A DNA stretch of 64,000 nt, from positions 310,001-374,000 of the forward strand of contig NZ_FPBE01000001.1 of the NCBI RefSeq assembly GCF_900116625.1. The letters are read 5' to 3'. The stretch is from Idiomarina abyssalis. Lineage in GTDB: Bacteria > Pseudomonadota > Gammaproteobacteria > Enterobacterales > Alteromonadaceae. The notes under the pieces were generated by a model. It ran no database searches. It worked only from the letters and a program-made list of their open reading frames with translations, and had not been told where the DNA came from. Shown piece by piece: positions 20,447 to 27,975 of the stretch (positions within the stretch are counted from its first letter, which is position 1; every line of letters starts with the position of its first letter). A program made the translations under genes and the position numbers.

Positions 20447-21152
20447 ATATCATTAAGCCACGACCGCCGTCGACTTTAATGGACTCGCCGGTAATAAATG
20501 GGTTGTCGCGTAAAAAGCGAACGGTTTCTATCATGGGTTCTAAACCACCTTCAACTCGTAACGGTGTTTCATCCAAAACTTGCATACGATGCTCTTTATC
20601 ATGTTCCGGTAAAAAGAGAATGGGCCCCGGCTGAATTGCGTTGACTCTTACCGATGGGGCTAAGGTTTTAGCAAATGACTGAGTCATATTGGCCAGTCCG
20701 GCTTTAGCTGCGCAATAAGCAATGTAATCGGTGGAGGGGCGATCAGCGTATATGTCCGTTATATTGATGATGAGTCCGTTTTCCGACTGACTCAGCTGCT
20801 GCTGAAGGCCGCTAATAAGCATGTAAGGGGCTATCCCGTGTACCTGAAACACGGCAGTAAGCGCTTTATTGTCGTTATCAACGGTTTCATTATCGAAGAA
20901 ACAGGATGCATTATTGACCAAAAGCTCAATCGAATCAGTGGCGTTACTGATTGTTTTTATCATGCCCTGAATACTTTCTATATCGGTAAAGTCTGCCTGC
21001 ACCGCTGTGGCACCGAGCGACTCTAACTCGCTTATACCGTCGCGTGAACTGTTGTAGTGAGCAAACAGTTGATAGCCTTCAGCCAGCAGCGCCTTTGATA
21101 GCTCAAAACCAAAGCGGCGGCCTGCACCTGTAACGAGTGCTGTCTTTTTCAT
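20445..21152 (-). CDS. Pteridine reductase / FolM-like short-chain dehydrogenase
   Basis: A 235-residue NADP-dependent SDR. The cofactor motif is TGAGRRFG at residues 8-15; the Arg-Arg form in place of the usual TGxxxGIG is the mark of pteridine reductases and FolM (dihydromonapterin reductase). NNAS is present, and the catalytic Tyr-Lys appears as YIAYCAAKAG. PGPILFLPE follows. It probably reduces a dihydropterin or dihydrofolate to the tetrahydro form. The ATG overlaps the stop of the upstream HPPK-like gene in ATGA, tying it to pterin metabolism. Confidence 0.82.
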   Translation of the reverse strand: MKKTALVTGAGRRFGFELSKALLAEGYQLFAHYNSSRDGISELESLGATAVQADFTDIESIQGMIKTISNATDSIELLVNNASCFFDNETVDNDNKALTAVFQVHGIAPYMLISGLQQQLSQSENGLIINITDIYADRPSTDYIAYCAAKAGLANMTQSFAKTLAPSVRVNAIQPGPILFLPEHDKEHRMQVLDETPLRVEGGLEPMIETVRFLRDNPFITGESIKVDGGRGLMI

Positions 21153-21520
21153 GAGGCAATTCCTAAATCCGTTAGTAACGAGGTTAAGTAATCAGGTACT
21201 TTGGGGTTATCACTTACCTTTCCCAGAATATCGATATCAATTGTGCGGTCTTTAAAGCTTCTTTGTGGATCAGAACGGTCACGTCCCAACGCCTCTTCAA
21301 TGCGATTAAACTCTTGTTTAAGTTGCTCCGCGCTCATCGATGTTTGAATAATGAATAGGGCATTCAAAAAATCTCTTTTGGTATTCATATTCACCGGACG
21401 CGTAGGAATATTTCGTGAAAAGCTTATATTGCCGGATAAAGCTTCAAGAGCAGCTCTGGCTTTAGGGAAGTGACTCTGTGGTTCTATATTGGAACCTAAA
21501 CTGCATAAATATTTTTGCAT
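21149..21520 (-). CDS. Short HPPK-like protein (FolK paralogue)
   Basis: A 123-residue protein like 6-hydroxymethyl-7,8-dihydropterin pyrophosphokinase. Family features are the start YLCSLGSNIEP, the RDFLNAL segment, the GRDR arginines and RTIDIDIL with both metal-binding aspartates. It stops about 35-40 residues early: HPPKs run to about 160, and the usual VPHY...R stretch is VPDY here, with nothing comparable after it. I start it at ATG 21520, where similarity begins. The frame is open to an ATG at 21640, but those 40 residues show no family likeness, and neither start has a clear ribosome site. It may be a specialised or weakly active enzyme. Confidence 0.72.
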   Translation of the reverse strand: MQKYLCSLGSNIEPQSHFPKARAALEALSGNISFSRNIPTRPVNMNTKRDFLNALFIIQTSMSAEQLKQEFNRIEEALGRDRSDPQRSFKDRTIDIDILGKVSDNPKVPDYLTSLLTDLGIAS

Positions 21521-21665
21521 TGACTCATTGACCGCTAAACGTAAATAAGATGTTGAGATAACTACGGCTTTAAACATCAAATAGATGACTGCTTCAAACA
21601 GTTGAAATTGCGAAGTTCTGCTGATAGCCTGAAATTTCAACTGATATTGGTGAGCAGAAGTCTTA

Positions 21666-22157
21666 ATGACGATACAGAAAAACTGCTTTAACTATCGCTA
21701 TATATTGTTGGTTTTATGTTTTTTAAGCGTATTGCCAACCACCACGCTTGCAAGCCCCCTGAAGCTAAGCGGGCCTGACTCTGTCGTTAAAGAAGGCTAT
21801 TTTACCGTTTCTGTTAGTACGACTGCTGCAGCCGAGCTTAACAGAGTTACCATTGAAGTTGCCAGTGATTCAGAGTTCTCGGAAAATACTAAACAATTTC
21901 CTGCTTTAGGCGACTTTAAAGACATTTCATTAACCGGCTTTAGCAATGGCTCCTACTACTTGCGGGCAAGAGCAGAAGACGCTAAAAACCAAACTTATCT
22001 CAGTAACACCATTGAAATTACAGTAAAGCATTACCCACTTTGGCAGGCTTTAACGCTATTCTTTATTGGTCTCGTTATTTTTATCACTTTGGTGGCAACG
22101 CTGTTGTTGTTGCATCGCCAATGGATACATTCTAAACACCATAAGCATCATGACTGA
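21666..22157 (+). CDS. Secreted membrane-anchored Ig/FN3-like protein
   Basis: A 163-residue protein I do not recognise. A signal peptide covers about residues 1-30 (LLVLCFLSVLPTTTLAS). The middle, about residues 35-120, has a beta-sandwich look: SGPDSVVKEGYFTVSVS and GSYYLRARAEDAKNQTYLS resemble Ig or fibronectin type III repeats. A membrane helix lies at about residues 128-150, followed by a His-rich cytoplasmic tail (HRQWIHSKHHKHHD). So one small domain is displayed in the periplasm. Its last eight bases overlap the start of the sodium:solute symporter gene, so it is likely an accessory of that transporter or of its operon. Confidence 0.68.
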   Translation: MTIQKNCFNYRYILLVLCFLSVLPTTTLASPLKLSGPDSVVKEGYFTVSVSTTAAAELNRVTIEVASDSEFSENTKQFPALGDFKDISLTGFSNGSYYLRARAEDAKNQTYLSNTIEITVKHYPLWQALTLFFIGLVIFITLVATLLLLHRQWIHSKHHKHHD

Positions 22158-23583
22158 GTTCGCATTAGAGACGAGTACGGGTATTACAATTATCATCCTG
22201 TTCGGGGTGTTTTGGGTTGCCTTTGGTTATTGGCTAGGACGCAAAAACCGTAGCCATGAAGACTTTGCTTTAGCGGGGCGTAATGTTGGCTTCGCATTTG
22301 CGGCGGCAACCGCTATGGCCACATGGGTCACCAGCAACACCACGCTGGTAGCGCCACAATTGACCTATCAATTTGGGATTTGGGGAATGATAGGTTATTC
22401 CTTTGCAGCCCTGGGACTTATTCTCTTCGCTCCAATGGCCAAGCGAATTAAAGAGTTGCTGCCTAATGGCTACACCTCCGGCGACTTTGTACGCCTGCGC
22501 TATGGCAACCTGGCCTGGCTTGTTTTTATTATTATTTCGGTGGTGTATGCGTTCGGTTGGTTAATCAGTCTGGGCATGGCAGGTGGCATTTTACTGGAAT
22601 CGCTGAGCGGTCTTGATTACCACATTGGCATGACAACTATACTGACCATTTGTGTCGGTTATACTTTATTTGGCGGTATGCGGGCTGTAATAGCTACAGA
22701 CTTTATCCAGGCCTTGATTATTATTGTTGGCGTCAGTTTTATCGCTTATTGGCTGATTGATAACGTCGGGCTGTCTAGCATCCACAGCAATTTAACGGCT
22801 GAACACCCACAGTTGCTGGACCTGCTATTTCCTGCAGCCGTCATGTTTCTGTTCAATAATATTTTCTTTGGGCTTGGTGAAATTTTTCACTCCAATGTCT
22901 GGTGGTCGCGTGCGCTTTCTTTCAAAAAGAACGTTGCCTACAAAGCCTACTTAACAGGGGGGCTACTGTGGTTGCCCATTCCTATTGTAACGGGCTTTAT
23001 TGCTCTTGCGGCTCCTCAGCTTGGAATATTTCCGCCAAGCCCGGATATGATAGGACCGACCGTTGCAGCAGCCGTACTCGGAAAAGCCGGGGCTATTGTT
23101 GTCTTTATCATCATTTTTTCCGCACTGGCGTCCAGTCTCGACTCCTTACTTGCAGCGACATCAGACCTGGTGACACAAGATATTTTCCATAAGCGGCTTA
23201 AGCCAAAGGCAAGTGACAAAACCTTAATGCGCTTTAACCGCAGCTGCATCCTGGGCTTGGGCATTCTGACCTGGTTGCTGTGTTTGCCACGTATTGCTAC
23301 GTTAGGTGCTTTACTTAATTTCGCCGGTGCTTTTGTCGCCAGTACTATCTGGCCAATACTGCTTGGGCTTTATCAACGCAGATTAACAGGCGGTTATGCA
23401 GCAGCGGCTATGGCATTTGGTACTCTATTTGGCATGCTGGGCTATTTCGCTATCGGATTTTACGTAGCGGCACTAACGTCTTGCGCGGTATCCGGGCTGA
23501 TCTGTTTAGTCGGTATTATCCGTAGCGATAAAAAGTTTGACTGGAACCAGTTAGATGAGGGGGAACAAGTTCATGCTGATTAG
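22150..23583 (+). CDS. Sodium:solute symporter family transporter
   Basis: A 477-residue inner-membrane protein with about 13 helices of the SSS family (PutP, PanF, DhlC relatives), sodium-coupled. Features are ENRSHEDFALAGR-like entry (RKNRSHEDFALAGRNVG), the glycine-rich helix GWLISLGMAGGILLE, YTLFGGMRAVIATDFIQALI (the SSS signature GGMRAVxxTDxxQ) and FSALASSLDSLLAATSDL with the serines of the sodium site. The start is ATG 22150, overlapping the preceding gene by eight bases; longer in-frame starts would read nonsense (CCCC) in that gene. The substrate is unknown. The neighbouring carbamoyltransferase and amidotransferase suggest a nitrogenous solute such as an amino acid or ureide, which is inference. 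Confidence 0.88.
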   Translation: MTEFALETSTGITIIILFGVFWVAFGYWLGRKNRSHEDFALAGRNVGFAFAAATAMATWVTSNTTLVAPQLTYQFGIWGMIGYSFAALGLILFAPMAKRIKELLPNGYTSGDFVRLRYGNLAWLVFIIISVVYAFGWLISLGMAGGILLESLSGLDYHIGMTTILTICVGYTLFGGMRAVIATDFIQALIIIVGVSFIAYWLIDNVGLSSIHSNLTAEHPQLLDLLFPAAVMFLFNNIFFGLGEIFHSNVWWSRALSFKKNVAYKAYLTGGLLWLPIPIVTGFIALAAPQLGIFPPSPDMIGPTVAAAVLGKAGAIVVFIIIFSALASSLDSLLAATSDLVTQDIFHKRLKPKASDKTLMRFNRSCILGLGILTWLLCLPRIATLGALLNFAGAFVASTIWPILLGLYQRRLTGGYAAAAMAFGTLFGMLGYFAIGFYVAALTSCAVSGLICLVGIIRSDKKFDWNQLDEGEQVHAD

Positions 23584-23695
23584 TGAAGTCGCTTTTGAAT
23601 GGATGATTTCTCTGGCACTGGTTATGACCTGTGCGGCTCCGGTGTTGTTACTGGGTCTTTTTATTAAAGATTTTATTTCTAAAACCATATGGTAA
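23573..23695 (+). CDS. 40-residue single-helix membrane peptide
   Basis: A short reading frame starting ATG 23573 inside the end of the symporter gene (11-base overlap) and ending TAA 23695, four bases before the carbamoyltransferase ATG. GAGGGGG lies 5' of it, a strong ribosome site at 23557-23563. The peptide begins MLISEVAFEWMISLALVM and continues through a hydrophobic stretch (TCAAPVLLLGLFI) to a basic and polar end, KDFISKTIW. One transmembrane helix with a short charged tail is predicted. Its position, coupling and ribosome site favour a real gene. It may be a small subunit of the transporter. It is not the two-helix DUF4212 partner known for other SSS proteins. Confidence 0.6.
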   Translation: MLISEVAFEWMISLALVMTCAAPVLLLGLFIKDFISKTIW

Positions 23696-23699
23696 TTGT

Positions 23700-24767
23700 A
23701 TGACTATAAAGGATGTCTCCTTTGAAAGAGACCGCCCCGATGTGTGTGGCGATGCTCACCCAAAGGCGTTATTGAAAGCAATTCAGGAAGATGGTGATTA
23801 CCTGCTGAAACTATCAAATCAGCATGTGGTATCTGCTGACCAGTTTTCGCAGCTGGGTATGTTGCAGTTGTTTCGACTTGCCGCTAAATACGAGGCTAAC
23901 CCGCGTCGATTCAGTACATCACTGCAGGGAAAGATTTTAATTAGTGCCTTTTATGAACCCAGCACCCGCACACGGTTATCCTTTGAAAGTGCCTGGCATC
24001 GATTGGGCGGCGACATTATGTCCATTACTGATCGTTCCACGACAGGTATCGCTAAAGGTGAGTGCTTGTCTGATGTTGCTGAAATGTTCAACAACTACGG
24101 TGACTGTGTTGTCTTGCGTGACAACAACGAAACCTCATTAGAAGAGATGATCGACTCGCTGCGCATCCCCATTATTAACGCGGGCAATGGCTCAGACGAG
24201 CATCCGACTCAAGCATTAGCCGATATGTACGCACTGTTTAAGTGGCGTCCCGACCTGGTGACTGATGAAGCCGATAAAGCTCCGATAAAAATTGGCATTA
24301 TTGGGGTGCCGGATAAAATGCGAACGGTGCGCAGCTTCATAAAATGTTTGGTTAAGTTTCCTAAGGCTATTGATGAAATTGTCATTATTCATGATGAAGA
24401 GTCTTCTACCCAATTGTTTGGAGAAGAGCAAAAAGAGCAGATTGAGCAGGCCGGAATTAGAATTCGTACCACTCGGGATTTAGAGCAGGTATTACCAGAA
24501 CTCGATGTGGTTTATATCAACGCCATTTCGTGGGAAGGTGATACCTTTAGTACTTACGGTAGTGAGTTTCACTTAACGACGCAGTCACCGCTAAAAGACA
24601 GCGCCATTATTTTACACCCATTAGCACGCGGTCAGGAATTATCGACCGATCTCGACTCCACCCCCCATAACTGGTATTTCAGCCAGGCCCGGGGAGCGGT
24701 GTTTTTACGTATGGCGCTTTTGACCTGTATGGTGCAGCGAGCTGAGCGCGTCATTGATGTCGTCTGA
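23700..24767 (+). CDS. Carbamoyltransferase related to aspartate carbamoyltransferase
   Basis: A 355-residue transcarbamylase. The carbamoyl-phosphate site is intact: STRTR at residues 88-92, K119 in AKGE, and HPTQ after INAGNGSDE. The fold and C-terminus (HNWYFSQARGAVFLRMALL) are closest to PyrB. The second-substrate site differs. Where E. coli PyrB has the RxQ of MTRVQKER (Arg229, Gln231), this protein has NAIS (A275, S277), and HPLP is HPLA (A309). Aspartate as acceptor is therefore doubtful. I take ATG 23700; an upstream TTG/ATG extension would run through the 40-residue gene. It is followed 18 bases later by the asparagine-synthetase-like gene. No regulatory pyrI lies nearby. Confidence 0.85.
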   Translation: MTIKDVSFERDRPDVCGDAHPKALLKAIQEDGDYLLKLSNQHVVSADQFSQLGMLQLFRLAAKYEANPRRFSTSLQGKILISAFYEPSTRTRLSFESAWHRLGGDIMSITDRSTTGIAKGECLSDVAEMFNNYGDCVVLRDNNETSLEEMIDSLRIPIINAGNGSDEHPTQALADMYALFKWRPDLVTDEADKAPIKIGIIGVPDKMRTVRSFIKCLVKFPKAIDEIVIIHDEESSTQLFGEEQKEQIEQAGIRIRTTRDLEQVLPELDVVYINAISWEGDTFSTYGSEFHLTTQSPLKDSAIILHPLARGQELSTDLDSTPHNWYFSQARGAVFLRMALLTCMVQRAERVIDVV

Positions 24768-24785
24768 TACGAGGAAAAGCAAAGA

Positions 24786-26801
24786 ATGTGCGGAATTGCT
24801 GGCGTTTTTCATCATCAAACGGAAAGAGCGATTGAACCCCAAACCCTGGTGAATATGGCGGCGATAATGCATCATCGCGGTCCTGATGGGTTTGGTTACG
24901 AAGTACAACAAGATTATGGCGTGGGATTCAGTCACGCCCGCTTATCTATTATTGACCTGGACGAAAAAAGAGGTCGTCAGCCGTTTTTGTCAGCCGACAA
25001 ACGACTGATGCTGACTCACAACGGTGAGTTTTACGATTTTAAACGCATTCGTGCGGACTTAACCGCTCGTGGCGCACGCTTTAACAGTAAAAGTGACTCT
25101 GAGATTGTCCTGCATTTGTTTGAGCGTTACGGCCTGGAGGACACGCTAAAGGAGCTTCGGGGAGAGTTCGCTTTTGGTTTGTTTGATGCCGAAGACGAAA
25201 GCCTCTATTTAGTACGTGATCGTTTTGGAATTAAGCCGCTGTACTGGACAGAAACAGAACATGGGGTTGTGTTTGGATCTGAGCTGAAAGTGTTATTTTC
25301 TCACCCGGATGTTAAGCGGGAGTTTTCGGCCGAGGGTTTATACCACCAGTTAATTCAGGTCATGGTTCCGGGCTCTACGGCTTTTGAAGGTATTAATCAG
25401 GTTCAGCCCGGTTATGTGGTTAAGCTACAACGAAAAAACGGCAAGGTCGTTGCGACCGAGCATAAGTACTGGGATGTCGACTTTCCGCCTGAAGAAAGCT
25501 ATCCGGGCGCCGATGTCGATGAAGAATCTTATATAGAAGGTGTTCGTGCTAAATTACTGGAAGCTGTTCAGCATCGTATGACAGCTGACGTACCTGTCGG
25601 GTGCTATCTGTCCGGAGGTATTGATTCATGCGCAATTCTTGGTCTGGCATCGGCATCAACTCAAACTTCAGTAAAAGCTTTTACCATTGGGTTTGACTCT
25701 GATGACTATGATGAAACACCAATAGCACAAGAAATGGCGGAGGCGACACAGGCCGACCACCATATTATGCGGCTGAAAGCCGATGACCTGTATGACCATT
25801 TCGTGAAAACGCTATGGCACACCGAACGCACCATTTACAACACCCTGGGTGTTGCTAAGTACCTTATGAGTAAAGAGGTGCATGAGTCCGGTTATAAGGT
25901 GGTGATGACAGGCGAAGGGTCGGATGAACTCTTTGCCGGTTACCCGGCGTTCCGTAAAGATATGTTTTTGCATGGCTTAGATCACTTGCCAGAAGTTGAG
26001 CGGGTTGAATGGCAGGAGCTGCTGGAAAAAAATAATAAGCTCTTTAAAGGCGCTATGTTGGCCCGCGAAGAGTTTGTCAGCGACGCTTTTAACCAGAAAA
26101 TGGGCTTTACTCCGAGCTGTGTACAGCCGTGGCTGTCTTGTTCTTCGGTAGCCTTGCCGCTCATGTCAGAGAGTAAACGCCAACAAGTTGAGGGCTATGA
26201 TCCCAGCACGGCGATTGCTGATACGTTGGACAAGAACATGCTCGATGGCCGTCACCCGCTCGACAGAGCCCAGTATGTATGGATAAAAACCATGCTGGAA
26301 GGGCAAATACTGACCTGGGGTGGTGACCGCGTTGACATGGCTAACTCAATGGAGGCGCGCCCCGCATTTTTGGATCACCATTTAGCGGAATACGCATTCA
26401 CGGTTCCACCGCATTTACGTATTAAAGGCAATAAAGAAAAGTATGTGTTGCGCGAGGCGATGAAAGGCTTGCTTCCGGAAACGCTATATAAGCGAGAGAA
26501 GTTTGCTTTTATGGCACCTCCTGCGCATACGGATCCGGAAAAGTGGAAAGCGGTAGAAAAGCTGGCTGAGCAATTTCTGAGTGAAGATGCGGTTAAGTCA
26601 GCTGGTTTGCTCGATTACAGCGAAGTGGTTAAGACCTTTGAACGACATCAGGATGAAAACGTTCCGAATGAAGAGCGTGTACAGCTTGATGCGGTCATAA
26701 ATCATATGTTGGGTGTTCAGGTACTGCACCACCACTTTGTGGCCACTGACGTACCTAAACAAGCAGAACAGCGAGCCAGAGAACTCGGCTGGACTGCCTA
26801 A
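24786..26801 (+). CDS. Asparagine synthetase-like glutamine amidotransferase
   Basis: A 671-residue two-domain enzyme. The N-terminal class II glutaminase begins with the nucleophile Cys2 (MCGIAGVF) and has HHRGPDG, HARLSIID and HNGEFYD. The C-terminal ATP-pyrophosphatase domain has the P-loop SGGIDS at residues 276-281, then TGEGSDELFAGY and MANSMEARPAFLDH. It activates a carboxylate with ATP and transfers ammonia from glutamine. AsnB itself is about 554 residues; this one is longer, with a 60-80 residue C-terminal extension and an insertion near residue 400. Asparagine or another amide may be the product. GAGGA precedes the ATG. It ends the five-gene run that begins at 21666. Confidence 0.88.
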   Translation: MCGIAGVFHHQTERAIEPQTLVNMAAIMHHRGPDGFGYEVQQDYGVGFSHARLSIIDLDEKRGRQPFLSADKRLMLTHNGEFYDFKRIRADLTARGARFNSKSDSEIVLHLFERYGLEDTLKELRGEFAFGLFDAEDESLYLVRDRFGIKPLYWTETEHGVVFGSELKVLFSHPDVKREFSAEGLYHQLIQVMVPGSTAFEGINQVQPGYVVKLQRKNGKVVATEHKYWDVDFPPEESYPGADVDEESYIEGVRAKLLEAVQHRMTADVPVGCYLSGGIDSCAILGLASASTQTSVKAFTIGFDSDDYDETPIAQEMAEATQADHHIMRLKADDLYDHFVKTLWHTERTIYNTLGVAKYLMSKEVHESGYKVVMTGEGSDELFAGYPAFRKDMFLHGLDHLPEVERVEWQELLEKNNKLFKGAMLAREEFVSDAFNQKMGFTPSCVQPWLSCSSVALPLMSESKRQQVEGYDPSTAIADTLDKNMLDGRHPLDRAQYVWIKTMLEGQILTWGGDRVDMANSMEARPAFLDHHLAEYAFTVPPHLRIKGNKEKYVLREAMKGLLPETLYKREKFAFMAPPAHTDPEKWKAVEKLAEQFLSEDAVKSAGLLDYSEVVKTFERHQDENVPNEERVQLDAVINHMLGVQVLHHHFVATDVPKQAEQRARELGWTA

Positions 26802-26811
26802 TTTTCAGCTT

Positions 26812-27942
26812 TTAATCTCCGGTGACTGCAGGAATGTAGTCACCGTAACCTTCTTCTTCCATATCTTCTAAAGGAATAAAGCGCAGTGCCGCTGAATTCA
26901 TACAGTATCTCAGTCCAGTTGGCTGAGGGCCATCAGTAAATACATGACCAATGTGAGAGTCTGCCTTACGACTGCGAATTTCAGTACGCGTGTAAAACCA
27001 ACTATTATCTTCTTTTTCAACAACGGCGTTCGGTGTTATTGGTTTTGTGAAACTTGGCCAGCCAGTACCGGATTCATATTTATCCGCTGAAGAGAAAAGC
27101 GGTTCACCACTGACAACATCAACATAAATGCCTTGTCGCTCATTATCCCAATAAGGGTTATCAAAAGCCGGTTCGGTGGCGTCCTCTTGCGTAACCGCGT
27201 ATTGAATGTCCGTTAAACGCTCTTTTAACTCCTTGTCACTGGGTTTAGTGTAACTTTGCTCGGTGTTTTCACGCTCGCCGGCTGGGTTGTCGTTGGTGAA
27301 TTGTTGGTAGTCAACGTCAGAGGTGTCTCCCCAGTGTTTTTCTACAAAGTCGTAGCGTCCCGAGTTATAGGTGTAAATACGATAACGAACAGGGTTCTTG
27401 TCGTAGTAATTTTGGTGATACTCTTCTGCCGGATAAAAACTTTTCAGTGGTGTTATTTCTATAACGACCGGCTCAGAAAAAGGACCGTTTTCATCGAGCC
27501 ACTCACGAGACTGCATGGCGATGCGTTTTTGCTCGTCATTATGATAGAAGATAGCGGGGCGGTATTGCTTACCACGATCAACGAACTGTCCCTGGTTATC
27601 CGTAGGGTCACTTATGCGCCAGAGTTTCTGCAGTAAAGCAGCGTAACTGATAATATCCGGGTTATAGTAGATTTGTGCTGCTTCGGTGTGACCTGTTTGC
27701 CCTCCGGCAACTTGCTCATAAGTTGGGTTAGCTTCATCACCGCCACTGTATCCGGATACAACTTCACGAACACCGGGCATTTTTTCGAAAGCCTCTTCGA
27801 CACACCAAAAACAGCCACCGGCAAAAGTCGCGATTTTTTCATTTTTTTGCTTTGTTGGCTCATTATTCTGTGCCATGCTGAAACAAGATAGTAACAAACC
27901 GGTAATAACAATTATTAGTCGAAATGACATTGTATTCTCCAA
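26812..27942 (-). CDS. msrAB: Periplasmic MsrA-MsrB fusion methionine sulfoxide reductase
   Basis: A 376-residue bifunctional repair enzyme reducing both S- and R-methionine sulfoxide. A signal peptide (about residues 5-24, ending SMAQ) sends it to the periplasm. The MsrA part carries GCFWC at residues 43-47 with catalytic Cys44. The MsrB part starts at about residue 240, with [15 protein letters not shown] and catalytic Cys347 in RYCMNSA. The zinc CxxC that many MsrB proteins have is replaced (GIYVDVVSG), so this is the zinc-free form. ATG 27942 or the ATG four codons later may be used. No thioredoxin-like reducing partner lies next to it. Confidence 0.94.
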   Translation of the reverse strand: MENTMSFRLIIVITGLLLSCFSMAQNNEPTKQKNEKIATFAGGCFWCVEEAFEKMPGVREVVSGYSGGDEANPTYEQVAGGQTGHTEAAQIYYNPDIISYAALLQKLWRISDPTDNQGQFVDRGKQYRPAIFYHNDEQKRIAMQSREWLDENGPFSEPVVIEITPLKSFYPAEEYHQNYYDKNPVRYRIYTYNSGRYDFVEKHWGDTSDVDYQQFTNDNPAGERENTEQSYTKPSDKELKERLTDIQYAVTQEDATEPAFDNPYWDNERQGIYVDVVSGEPLFSSADKYESGTGWPSFTKPITPNAVVEKEDNSWFYTRTEIRSRKADSHIGHVFTDGPQPTGLRYCMNSAALRFIPLEDMEEEGYGDYIPAVTGD

Positions 27943-27975
27943 CTTCAGACGGTATGTAGTTATAGACTATTCAAC

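Noticed and set aside
21521-21640. 40-residue N-terminal extension of the HPPK-like protein
   Set aside because: It has no family similarity and no ribosome site, and it uses the space needed for the divergent promoter.
21666-22157. DUF4212-type small symporter subunit
   Set aside because: DUF4212 proteins are about 80 residues with two helices; this one has a signal peptide, a beta-rich domain and a single C-terminal anchor.
24786-26801. N-acetylglutaminylglutamine amide synthetase or a beta-lactam synthetase
   Set aside because: The catalytic motifs are those of general asparagine synthetase, and the partner genes of the NAGGN pathway are absent; kept as asparagine-synthetase-like only.
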